A stretch of DNA of 64,000 nucleotides from Adineta vaga (lineage: Eukaryota > Rotifera): assembly GCA_021613535.1 (NCBI GenBank), contig CP075493.1:10044001-10108000 (forward strand), read 5' to 3'. Below, piece after piece: positions 1-11,513 of the stretch. Every line of letters starts with the position of its first letter. The first letter of the stretch is position 1. A program made the translations under genes and the position numbers. The notes beneath the pieces were generated by a model, which had not been told where the DNA came from, made no database searches, and worked only from the letters and a program-made list of their open reading frames with translations.

Positions 1-2527
1 CAAATATCGAGAATTTCCAATATATTTCTCACGATCCTATATCCAACTAAGATGTCAGAAAAAAAACTAACCAAGTCGACAATAATAACTTTGTTTATAT
101 TGTTCATTCATACAAATAAGTACCATTGATGAATTTTCTACTGCTTGAGCCATTGATTCTAGTACACCACCATTGATATTATCAACATCAAGCCATACAT
201 TATAATGCAATGACTACTCAATCAAAGATATATATATATATATATAAAGTATAAATAATCTTTTCCTCTGTTTACTTTTAATCGATCTCGAATTTTCAAA
301 CACATTGCTGTTACAGATCGATTGTATGAAATCATAATATGACCTTGTAATTGAGTTGAATTACTAATTGCTGATGAACATTTATGTTGAATACGATTTA
401 ATGTCCAAAGAATTGCTTCACAATTTTTTTGTACAAGTTGACTTCGACAACGATTTTGTGCAGATCTTATTATATGAACAGCATGATCGGAATCAAGAAA
501 TGATTGAACTCTTTGATCAAATGCTGCATTTAATATTGCATTCGATACACATTCAATTAATGGATTATCATTTGTCGAACGTTCGAGAATATTTAATAGA
601 AGATTAACAAGATTTTGATCGATAAATGTATGCGTACGACCACGAACCATTAATTTTGATAAACCATCGACAAGTTCAACAAATGAAAATCCATAAAATC
701 TTTGATCATCTCGATTATACATTTGAATCATTCCAGAGAGTAGCGGAAGTACTTCTGAAAATTTTCCAAATCGAATTTCAATATCAATCAACCATTTCTT
801 TCTTACCAGATGTATTTGCAGCTAAAAGATTATCTTCATCTTCATTCATAATCAATGGTAATAATAAACATGATGTTAAACGTATGGCACTTGCTATATC
901 CTGTAATTCTTTCAAACTAAGAATATATTCATCATTCGCACTTGTTCGGGAGAATTGTATTTTTATTGTATTCGATGGTAATCGTGTGTATTCGGCAATA
1001 ATCTATAGGAATTTAAAAAAAATCTGTATTTATTCCAAATAAACCTTGATATTTGCTGATTCTCGCATAATTTTAACCATACATAGCAAACTTGTAAAGA
1101 TATTTTTTCCATGTATGAATCATCGAACTATACTTGAGCTCAAAGATCAATTCATTTTTACAAGAAAATATCCTAAATATTATGTCTACTGCACTCTTTC
1201 TTATCTCTATTGAAAAGAAACAAAATATTATCTTGATTTTATCCAGGTCCAGGACTATGTAAATGAGTCAGATTCTTTCATTTCTATTTGAAAAAAAAGC
1301 GATTTGTATTGTATACATACATTCATAGCATTACATTCACGAAAGTGAATTTTCAATTCTGGTAAATTTGCAAGATTATAAAGTATTGTCAATGCAGAAT
1401 CACAAATGTATAAAATTTTCTAAATCAAATCATTCTGAATAATTGATAATGAAAATTTCGTAAGAAAAACAAACTTGATAATTATTAAAATCATCACTTT
1501 GCATTGTTTCTTCTGGACTTTCAATAACATAACATTTCTTTAAAGATTCACGATACGATGAATCAGCGAGTATATCACATGCGAATTCAATGAAACCAGC
1601 ATCAGCTGATTGCTAAATCATGAGAATAGAATCATGTCAAACGAATTTCTTTTCTTTTAATGATACATTACTTTTCTAATCAATCCTTCTTTATCAAATT
1701 CATGATCAGTAAAATTGCTCATCGAATTATAAAGTAATATACTATGAACGAAGACAATACGTCGTACAAGATAACCTTTTTCTTTATAAATATTCATGAG
1801 AGTCATTGCCATTTCTAGTGAAAAAGATTGATTGATTGTATATTTGAAAAGAATTTCAAACCTGGAAATTTCATTTCCGTTAATTTGAGTTTTGCACCAG
1901 AGATCCATTCTTTTGGTTGATGAATGAGATTTTCCAAAAAACGTAAGATTTTTAGAGTACTTTCATTTTCGTATTCTTCGCGTTTCATATCTCTCAAAAG
2001 TGTTAAAGCTTCTTCTAACTAAAAGAAAAACCAGAATATTAAAATTTAAGAATTCTATTAAAAATATCAACTTTTTGTGTATAATCAGCAAATGTTTCTG
2101 CTTTCTGTTCAAATGAAAGTGTTCCTGTGGATATTAGAGCCGTTGTACGAGCATTTTCATCTGTATACGATGGAGTTGTATCTTCTATTGTAATCTTTCG
2201 TGTCGTTCGACGTCTCTATAAGGATAAAATATAAAGTGATGATATTTTTCTTCTTTCTTACAGCAAGAAAAAGCATTGGAACTTTTGCAAGACGTTTACA
2301 AACAACAACTTGGCCAACAGATGCATCTGAACGAGAATTTCTTCGATTAAATATGTTCTTTAATCTTGTCTTCATTTCATTTGAAGATGACACTAGTCCA
2401 CTATGTTTTGATGAAGATGAAGATAAAGATGATGTGGAAGTTGATCGCTTAACATGTTTTTACATAAATTTCGTTGAAAAATTAATGAAAATATCCTTAC
2501 ATTCTTCGATGATTTTGGATGCGACAT
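1..2527 (-). CDS. Helical-repeat (ARM/HEAT-like) + TIR domain protein, 3' end outside window
   Basis: About ten exons read leftwards: 2527-2501, 2447-2262, 2215-2072, 2018-1862, 1814-1672, 1612-1475, 1419-1321, a poorly resolved stretch, 1090-1045, 1002-807, 754-276 and 213-72, all with GT-AG introns of about 45-60 bp. The N-terminus is Ser/Arg-rich, followed by roughly 450 residues of leucine-rich helical sequence resembling armadillo/HEAT repeats. The C-terminus starts a TIR domain: GHIMISYNRSVTAMCLKIRD (box 1-like), then VWLDVDNINGG and SSMVLICMNEQYKQSYYCRL. The gene leaves the window in the intron after the last motif, so the TIR helix that would carry the SARM1-type catalytic Glu is not visible. 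TIR domains of this kind either scaffold innate signalling or hydrolyse NAD; which one applies cannot be told here. The ARM-then-TIR order recalls SARM1 without visible SAM domains. The join between 1321 and 1090 is uncertain. Confidence 0.75.
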
Positions 2528-3840
2528 TTATATAAAGATATTTAATTCGACTTATTCCTAAATATTCTTTTCCCACACACTTATTAGTTCTTATATTGAA
2601 ACATTGTCACTTCTCAAGAAGCATTGATAATATACGTCAAAACACATTTGAATTGATTAGTAAAATAATAGGTTTCTTTCCAATTCCATACGCGTCATTT
2701 TTGACGAGTAGAATGGGTGGAATAATCGATGAGGTGGAGGCACGTTGCTAACGGTTACAAGTGTAAGAACTATCGAAAAATCATGGACGATTTTCATATA
2801 CAAATCTCGTCTTCACATCTATGTGTCCGTCAATTTTATAGAGCTCATATCTCATAAATAACTAATCTTGATTTAATTGTCAATAATTCTTCCTATTGAA
2901 CGAAAATCGATGCTGTGGTTTAGATAATATTTTCAAGGTTTTTATTATTTCTTTTTTGTGTGTTCGTTTCTTACATCGCAATAACATTATTCATGTAAAT
3001 GGCTTGTTAACAAGTGCAATGAAAACCGAACGAGCACGTTATTCGATTTTTTTTCTCTCTCTCTTTCTTTCAATAAGAATTACAAGCTTCATCAATTGTA
3101 CATATTTTTGCTGCCATTGAAATTTCTCTAACGTTGTTTCGAACGACGAAATATGCAAACGAAAAGAAATACAGAACAATTTCAAGAATAACATTCATTT
3201 GATCCATTCAATCAGTACGAATAGAACATCTATTGAAGCAAACACTTTCTTCTCTTTCGGATTGAAATTTGAAAATTAGAATAACAAATCAATATGTCAC
3301 ATATGTTCTCAAAGAAAAAGGTATATCATCGTATATAATCCTATAGAAAAAAAATTTTTTTTTCATATTGCCTTTAAAGAAAAAATGTAATCTATATCGA
3401 TAATAGAAAACAAAAAGTGTACGTGGGATAAGATGAAACGCAATAAAGAAAGAAATATATTTCATATTACGATAAGATGCTGGTTCTGCTTGGTTACGCG
3501 ACAGGAGTAGATTTTTTTCGTTTTTTTTTCTTTCGGCCGTTTTTTTTTTATCATATATCGCTGTTGATATTCTCCATACGTCTTTTAGTTAGGATTGTGT
3601 ATTTGAAAAAGAAACGAAAGATAGAGATAAAATATAAAACCGAACATACGAACAAACGACGTGCAAATATTGTTATTAAGTTTTACGAGCCGAGTATCTT
3701 TTCGATAAAGATCACAAATATCTAGTAGAACAGGTAAAAAAAACTAGAACGATTTTTTTATGACTTTTGAGAGAGAGAAGGAGATGATTGTAAAAAAATA
3801 GAATTGCGAAAAAAAAACACGTACATATTCGATTTGAGAA
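2528..3840. other. Intergenic region between divergent genes
   Basis: This 1.3 kb stretch separates the start of the minus-strand TIR gene from the start of the plus-strand gene at 3841, so it must hold both promoters. I see AT-rich sequence, homopolymer T/A runs near 3350 and 3510-3550, and no convincing coding exon or RNA gene. Confidence 0.6.
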
Positions 3841-4550
3841 ATGTCTGAAGAAGCACCAATAGCACGAAAGGGTTCCGGAGGAGAAGATAAAAATGAACGA
3901 CGAGAATCTATCTCGAATTTACGTTCATCGGTAGGGCTGATTCAAATTATAAATTAAATCGATATTTCTTATTCTTTCCCATAGTCAATTTCAATGGATA
4001 GCAGTCAAACAAGGAAAATGTCAACAACGGACGTTGATCTTGAGTCCGTTCTTCAAGTTCGTCGACGTCGATTATCTGTAACTGCACCACAGGCATCGCA
4101 AGATTCTCATCGTTATACTGACGTGATCATATTAAAAGTCGAGAAATCGAACGATATTCTTAAAGAAGATGCACGTTGTATTTTTCATGGTTTGTTCAAA
4201 TTGTTTCATTCAGTTTTCTTTTCACTAAATTCTTTTGGTTTCTAGGTGATTATCATATCATAACAGATATATTTCAAAAATATACATCGCATATTAAAAT
4301 TCATCATGAAGATCCTGAAATGATTAAAAATCATGATCGTTTATCGGGAAAAATTTATACAACACTTGAATTACCAACAATGTCTTTTATTGAAGTTCTA
4401 GAAATTTTACATAAACATTATTTTTCCATTGTGGCAACATCAACTAATTTTGGAGCAACAACAAAATTACAAGAATTTATTTTATTACGTAATAAAGATA
4501 CGCACGATGCTGGTCGACCTTTACCAACTATTGATACGAAAGTTCATTAA
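3841..4550 (+). CDS. Unrecognised protein, paralogue A of a tandem pair
   Basis: Three exons: 3841-3930, 3985-4189 and 4246-4550, joined by short GT-AG introns, giving about 200 residues. The first exon is basic and polar (starts MSEEAPIARKG). The core contains DVDLESVLQVRRRRLS, then VEKSND, YTSHIKIHHEDPE and MSFIEVLEILHKHYF. The same order of motifs occurs in the next gene downstream, so the two are paralogues. No signal peptide, transmembrane segment or catalytic motif is evident, and I do not recognise the family. The fold looks mixed alpha/beta from the hydrophobic pattern. It lies on the same strand as its paralogue, with only 106 bp between them. Confidence 0.75.
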
Positions 4551-4640
4551 ATCCAATGACCTTTTTTCAGAAAAAAAGAACAATATAAAAAAAAACGTTT
4601 TCCTTCTTTTATAGTTTAGAATTTTTGTAGTTTTATCTTT

Positions 4641-4650
4641 GTTTCTTTAG
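4641..4650 (+). promoter_or_regulatory. 3' splice acceptor just upstream of paralogue B start
   Basis: A pyrimidine-rich run ending TTTCTTTAG sits 6 bp before the ATG at 4657, directly downstream of the stop of paralogue A. No matching donor is obvious in the 106 bp gap. Rotifers are known to use spliced-leader trans-splicing, so this may be a trans-splice acceptor for the second gene of a two-gene operon. A cis-spliced 5' UTR intron is the alternative. Confidence 0.4.
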
Positions 4651-4656
4651 ATAAAT

Positions 4657-5370
4657 ATGTCTTCTCCGCCAAATATAGGTAGTGTTGATCTTGAATCTGT
4701 TCTTAATGTTCGACGACGAACATTAATATCTATCGGTGAAGCAGGTTTTATTCCTAATCAACATCGTCAAGCAGATACAGTCTATGTTAAACGAGAAGAT
4801 AATTCAAATACATTACTTTCTATTCAATCAAGAATAATTATCTTCGGCGAATTACAACTTCTATGTAGTACATTTGAACGTTATACATCAAATATAACTG
4901 TTTATGACGATTCGCCGGATTCAAATTCGAATCCATCAAGTTTTTCTACAACATTCGATGATATTGACGAAGACAGTCAAGATACATCTGCTTTAACATC
5001 AACACTTCGCCAAACATCAATCTCGTCTCAGTCATCATCTCCACCAAAAGCATCAGGTAGTCCACCACGTCGAAAAAAATTAAGTTCAATTGGACGTTCT
5101 CAAACAGTAACATCAACAGCAAGTACTTATTCATCACAAAATCTTGAAGGAAAACGTTATGGAGCTATTGAAATTGGTAATATGAATATTATTGAAATTT
5201 TAGAAGTTCTTCTACGCATAGGATTAGAAATAGTCAGTGAAACAAGTGATTACGATAAAGAGAATGTACTTCACCAAAATTTTATTCTTTCAAAATGTCG
5301 TCAAACTGTTCAAAAACCAATACAATCACTTAATAATTATGGACGATCATCATCCATGGTTGGTACTTAA
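4657..5370 (+). CDS. Unrecognised protein, paralogue B of a tandem pair (single exon)
   Basis: One uninterrupted frame of 237 residues. It repeats the landmarks of the upstream gene: VDLESVLNVRRRTL, VKREDNSNTLL, FERYTSNITVYDDSPD and MNIIEILEVLLRIG. Between the third and fourth landmarks it carries an extra low-complexity Ser/Thr/Pro-rich insert (about residues 92-170), probably disordered. The intron that splits paralogue A just before the YTSHI region is absent here, so this copy has lost introns or A gained one. The C-terminus is polar (ends SSSMVGT). Function is unknown. The short spacing and the acceptor-like site upstream suggest co-transcription with paralogue A. Confidence 0.8.
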   Translation: MSSPPNIGSVDLESVLNVRRRTLISIGEAGFIPNQHRQADTVYVKREDNSNTLLSIQSRIIIFGELQLLCSTFERYTSNITVYDDSPDSNSNPSSFSTTFDDIDEDSQDTSALTSTLRQTSISSQSSSPPKASGSPPRRKKLSSIGRSQTVTSTASTYSSQNLEGKRYGAIEIGNMNIIEILEVLLRIGLEIVSETSDYDKENVLHQNFILSKCRQTVQKPIQSLNNYGRSSSMVGT

Positions 5371-8300
5371 AATTAACAACAATATTGAGCAGAAACAAGA
5401 AACATAACATTATTATGTTTAGATTAGAGATTTTTTTTTTGCATGATTGTAGAATTTCTTTTTCTGGTTTATTGTAAACTATAAATGCAAAAGTTCACTG
5501 GCGCCCTCTTTCAAATATATACCTATATCATTAACTAACTATACTACAAAGATCTTTTGTTTTGAATAAACACATTGAAGATGTCAAATCACTTTCGTGT
5601 ATATGGTGTCTCAAAAGAACTCACCTAAGAATGGAGCGTTCATATCAATGTCAAAAGTGACATTTGTAATGACATGTTCAAAATTACCTATAGTATTGCT
5701 TCTTTTTTCATCTTCATATACTATCGAGAGATCTGAAGTGAGTACAGTTCACTTCTAAAACATTGGAAAATGTACTGAAACGATCGAAACATTTATATCT
5801 TGTATGAAAAAAGAACGTTTTTAATCAAGATGGCTTTACTATATATAGATTCACGAAGACTTAGGAGAAGATTAGACGATATAGTGGTGAAGGACAAAAA
5901 ACTGATTTCTTTTCGCCTATTACGAGAAGCTATAGTTATCTATGCAAACAATAGTCAAGTCAAATGTATATTTGTTATTTTATAGTTAATTTAAATAGAC
6001 TTCAATAAGCACTTCTCCTGTCTACTTAGATATGTCAGTATTTTTTTTTTGATAAATTATCGTGTATTGATTAATTGAGGAATGATCTAGACAACAACGT
6101 ATAAACAATATATCTTATATGTTATCGACGAGAAAAAAAAGAATAGTCGTTTGTCAATTGTTCTAGATCATCTAGAATGATGATTTTATTTTTAATCAAT
6201 CTCAACATGTTATTTATGATGTTACCATCAATTGATTAGAATAAGTCTTCTAGATCATTGAATTTAATGTACATCATTGATCTTTTCTAAGCGCAACCGA
6301 GTCATATTCAGTCTATTCGTAAGTAAATAAATGTTAACTAAATAGTAACCTTTTTATTATTTACTCTAATGTGTTAATTTATCCTTAATCCCTGGGAAAT
6401 AATCATTATCAGTTGTTTATTCTTGTCGACGCCATCACTGACTGGCTTCTGTTTTCTCTGTATGTTTGTTATTGGATAGAAAACAAAACATCATCTATAT
6501 CAGTTTTCATGTCCATGACGAAAGACGAAGTTAATCCGAAAATTCTAATACTTATTATTGGCTAAGTTTCAACTTAATCTGATTTCATTTTCTAATCTTG
6601 AAAGATGAACTGTTCAAGTTAATCCAAAATATTCTTCTATGTAAACCTTCTAACTTTACAGAGGAGATGAAGCTAATCTATTCTTCTTTCAATATATTTA
6701 TATGTGTGTGAGCATAATTTTGAGGGTTTTCTTATTCCGGTTGAATTAGCTGAATTAAAATAATGAGAAATAGATTTTTCTTTTGACAATAAACAGAAAG
6801 AGCGAGCAAAAGCAAATGTATGTGTTCGTCGACATGCAAAAAAAACGGAGAGAATAGAGAGGAAATGAAGTTAATCTTGTTTTGCGTATTTTATTAATAG
6901 AAACTGAAACACCTTTTACTGACAGCAGTAATTATTTGAAGTATTTCTTGTGTTTTTCTTTTCGATAGAGAGTTGTCTTTTGACAGAAATGACGATAAAA
7001 TTGTGATCTTTTCTTTTCATATTTGTTGAAAGACTTTTATCATGTCGATTTATCAGAATATGTATTCGTACGATTGACATTTTTGTACTTCATCGACATA
7101 TACTAATTTGATGATACATAAAAAAAAGTAATTGCTTTTGGTTTTTTTTACAAATCAAATTAGCAACAGTCGACATTGAAGACTTCTATGGGATGTATAT
7201 CAATCATATATATTTTTTTTCGATGTCATCTTTATCATTAGAAAATAGCTGTGGAAAACATGGACATAGACATATTGTATTTCTTAGAACCAAATTGTTT
7301 TTTTTTCGCTTGTGATTATCGTCATATATTTCTGATCTATTCAACATCTCGTTCCGTTGTGCATACTTCTTCTTCTTCTTCTTCTTCTTTGTGTGTGTGT
7401 GTATGCGTTTCTCATACTTACTATCAATACCTCTTTCTTATTCCGAATTAATCCTCTTATTCTTTTAATACTAGGAATACTTGTATTTGTGTCTGCAACG
7501 ATAGTTTCCGTTTGTGCTCGAAGTATTCCTAGATCTATGTACGTTGGTGGGGGGAAAAGGAGTGCCACATTAATAGGAAAAGAGAAAAAACGAGAAAACA
7601 AAGAAAAAAAAAACGAAGAAAACTTCCTCTATTCTTTCTTCTATGCTTTTTAAGAAACTCTCTTTGCTTTGTGTCTTAGTTGAGAAAATGCATTGATAAA
7701 ATGTTTGCTTAGGTGTATTGAAGAGAGTATGCTTTCAGCTCTTAGTTTCAATTAAATGGCGTAAATCAAACAAAAAGAAATAATTATATCAATAGAAAAA
7801 AATGTAAGTTTTTATATTGTTTTTTTAACAATTAGAAAAAGAAACAGAAGAAGAAAAAGAAAATGTTCAAGTTCGTATCCATGATATGATTATTATGACT
7901 ATTATTAGATGAATTCATTTGATTATAGGACATTGCTTGTCATCGAAAACTATATGTTGAGAGAAATAGTACGAGAACTTTTGTCTTGTAAGATCTTAAC
8001 GTTAGAATAGGTCATATAGTATTATATTTAACTCACTATTAGTATTTTATAATTGAAGTTCGATGTAAATCTGATAGTTATTTATTAAGATTTTTCGATC
8101 AATCTTCAATACGGAAATAGTATTTGAATATACCCATATGAATACTTATCCATCATTATCAATGAATAAATGAATAAAACTCTTTTAAATGACTTGTAAC
8201 GTACTAGAAAGAAGAAGAAAAAGATCACTAGGGAAATAACATGAATGATCGAAGAAAAGAGATGATAAAGCGAACAAGAGTTAATCGATAGAATCTGTCA

Positions 8301-8966
8301 AAATGGTTGGCAATGACAACAATCATTCAAAAAACGTTAATAGACAATAATGGAGTGCATATATTTAAGGTCAGATGAACAAATAAATAGTCTCTTTTCT
8401 TATGATCAACAAATAATCTATTTGTTATTAGACCATAGGCATATAAATAAAGAGAGTAGAGATGATTAGGAGAGTCTAGAATAAAGATTGGCTTGAATAT
8501 GATCTTATCTCTTTTCCTTGAGATAATTAGGAAAACTCCTAGACGAAGTTATTCAAAAATGAAAAATGTAAAGAAAAGAACAAAAAACTATTAATCAGAA
8601 AGGTATAATTATTTTGTTTGCTTTCGTTTAAACATCTCATTTCATAAGACAAATTATATGGGTAAAGTCATTTTCTTTTCTTATCGAGAAAAAACAAACG
8701 AAGAAAATTCGAAATATTTATTCTCGCTCATTCATAATAGAATAAAAAAAAGAATCGCTTTTTCTTCTTTACTTTAGTCTATTAAAAAGAAAAAAGATGA
8801 ATGTTAGAAGAGACAAACGGAAAAAGAAGAAGAATCATTTCTGGTAGATATATACGTCTCATATAATCAAATCTAATACTTCTGAACGCTGTTAATTTGC
8901 GCATGAATGATTCCATGATGTGTTGACTGATAATAGTTATTCAAGAATCTTCTTCTAGATGTTCAA
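5371..8966. other. Long intergenic region with simple repeats
   Basis: About 3.6 kb without a supportable gene. It contains a (TTC)n tract followed by (GT)n near 7367-7403, several short inverted copies of an AATGATCTAGA-like element around 6080-6260, and many A/T runs. Open frames here lie in repeat-derived sequence and show no splice or coding pattern. The last few hundred bases probably include the promoter and 5' UTR of the GPCR gene. Confidence 0.5.
7367..7403. repeat. (TTC)n / (GT)n compound microsatellite
   Basis: About eight TTC units are followed directly by about seven GT units. It produces long but meaningless open frames on both strands. Confidence 0.9.
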
Positions 8967-10465
8967 ATGAGTAACAATATACAAACTTCCACGACATCCG
9001 TTTCTGGTCTAGATATACGCTTAATTCGGTATGGTTCAATATTTCTTCTTGTTGTTGGAACATTTGGAAATATTGTTTCATTTATCATTTTTTCCTATGG
9101 AACATTACGAAAATCATCAACATTTCGTTATCTTGCATTACTTTCTCTAATGGATTTACTTGTTCTCTATTCAGGTCTATTGGATTTATTTCTAATGATT
9201 GAATATGGTGGAACATTTTCATTGAGAAGTCTTAGTCCTGTTTCGTGTCGTCTACATACATTTATTACTTATTGGTCTCAACATTCATCATCATGGATTC
9301 TATCATTCATATCTGTTGATCGAGCTGTAGCAACAAATTGTATAAAATTTGCGAAGAAATTTTGTACACCTCGTTCAGCTGAATATATCGTCGGTATTAT
9401 CTTATTATTAACAGCTCTATTGAATTGTCATGAATTAATCTTCCTTCGTTTACAAAATACGACATCGACATTAGAACAAACAAGTTTACCAACAACGATT
9501 GTCACACAAGAATCAATGATGATCTATGAATCAGATATGAATACGAATCAGTCAGTACGAAAACGATCTATTCAATCGATAGATTTCCTATGTGATAATT
9601 CTTCATGGAATATTCTATGTTTGACAAGAAAAAAACGTGATCTATCAACTTTTAATTTAACAACTTCTACAATTCCATTTAAAACCAAAATAAATGATAG
9701 AAAATGTGAACCTTTTGAAGGTAGTCGATATGAATTCTTTTGGGATCATGTAAGTGTTGTATTTTGATTTTATCGAGAAGAAAAGAAGAAATTAATCAAA
9801 TCTATTTATTTTTAGGTATGGGAATGGATTGATGTGTGTCTTTATGCATTAATTCCATTTACTGTTATGAGTATTGGAACATTCTTAATAGTTTACCGAG
9901 TTTACTATCAACAAAGACGTGTTTTTCGGTCACGTCGTTCAGGAGCAAATAATCCTATGGGTACAACACCGAATAAAGCCAAAAGTTTATTTTATCTTTT
10001 ATTTACATTAAATTTACTTTATTTTATTCTCGTCAGTCCAGTTGTTTTTGTTACGACAATACTATTTCGTGATCCAAATGCTGAATTAGCTTATCCACGT
10101 TTTAAAGCGACAATTTATCTCATGCAATATTGTAATCATTCACTAAATTTTATTTTCTATGGTTCGTTTGAAAAACAATTCATTGTCTTCATTTTGATTG
10201 CTTTTGATTTTTGTTTTGCTTTCGTCTAGGAATCACTTCACCACCATATCGACGAACATTATGTGAATGGTTTCAAGTTTTATTTCCACATTTGCCACAA
10301 TGTTGTCAACGAACAATTCGAGAACGATCGAAATCAATTCGATTCGAAAATATTAATTTAAAACAAGTGAATATAAAACAAACAAAAACCACTCGATTAG
10401 GTAATAAGCATTCACCAAATCCACCACTTATACAGAAAGAATCGGTTTCATTAATACCAAGATAG
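8967..10465 (+). CDS. Rhodopsin-like (class A) G-protein-coupled receptor
   Basis: Three exons, 8967-9749, 9816-10161 and 10230-10465, giving about 450 residues. Seven hydrophobic segments are visible. TM1 has the GN pair (VGTFGNIVSF), TM2 has LALLSLMDLLVL with its conserved Asp, and a Cys before TM3 (PVSCRLH) is suited to the usual disulfide. The end of TM3 reads SVDRAVAT, i.e. DRA where most receptors have DRY. TM6 lacks a clear CWxP. TM7 has NHSLNFIFYG, equivalent to NPxxY. The long second extracellular region is polar and holds a KRSIQ/RKKRD-rich stretch. The short basic tail ends SVSLIPR. The overall pattern suits an invertebrate peptide receptor, but the ligand cannot be named. It would act at the plasma membrane through heterotrimeric G proteins. 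Confidence 0.85.
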
Positions 10466-11513
10466 TGATGGACAAAATTAAATAAATGACATTTATGTGA
10501 TCATTTTGTTGCAATTCTATTTCGTATGTGTTCTTTGTAGAGAAAGAAAGAAAGAAAGAAAGAAGAAGAATAAAATGTGATTTTTCTGAAAGATCATCTA
10601 GTTCGGAATGAAGATAACTAAATCAATTAATCTTGCGAATTGAAGAGAAGATAATCGAAGATTAAATGTCAACGAAAGGATACTTATGAATTTAACAAAT
10701 AAGCATTGTTGAAAAAAAGATTCCGTTCGAGATATCTAATAGAAATACTTCAAGTAGAAAAAAAGATTCTTATAAAAGATAGATCATCGAAATTAGATTA
10801 TTCAAATAAGAAGAATTAATCAATTTGACGACGATTATCTTTGAAAATATACTGCAATCAAAAACAATATCTATTTAGTTATATGAATATATGTTCTAAT
10901 TAGATAATAAGACTGTAACTAGATTCTTTGAATGTCACATAACTACGTATGTTGCAATGTGCAATTAGACATTTGTATATGTGTGTTTCTTTCTTTTATG
11001 TGCACAAGAAGGAAATGTCAGAGGATAGAGGAAATAATCAAACACGGTCTAATTGTATTTGTTTTGAATCTAATTAAAAAAAGAGTAGTTAGATGGAATT
11101 ATTTTTGTCATCATATATATTTGAGTAGAATATCATCGATAGTAATTAATTAAACGAATGGTAAATGATAAATATTATTTTTCTTAGGAATCAATTATCA
11201 ATCTTTTCCAAAACATTGGTAGCGTATCTTTTTTCGAATGACGTCAATATCTTGCACCCACGAGTGCTGTTATACTATGCAATTATCACATCATATATGC
11301 TGCTTTAATACCAATCGTATCTGTCAGCATTACTAGTATGAATAATTAAGTAGAAAATACTTAATGACCAATGTCTGGAAACAATTTTTGTTTGTTCTCA
11401 TGTGACAATTATACGAATAACTATAGTTTAACTCACTCAACTTAGAAAGTTATTGGATAAATATTATAAACTTGTTTATATGAGATAATTGTACAAATAA
11501 ATATATAAGATAT
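10466..11513. other. Intergenic region between convergent genes
   Basis: Mostly the 3' flank of the GPCR (+) and of the methyltransferase copy (-). It contains an (AGAA)n tract near 10540-10565 and AT-rich sequence. No gene was recognised. Confidence 0.5.

Noticed and set aside
6080-6260. Inverted copies of ATGATCTAGA considered as a small transposable element
   Set aside because: Copies are short and imperfect; no terminal structure or target-site duplication was seen.
7251-7653. Overlapping open frames on both strands
   Set aside because: They run through TTC/GT microsatellite and A-rich sequence, with low-complexity translation and no splice or homology support.
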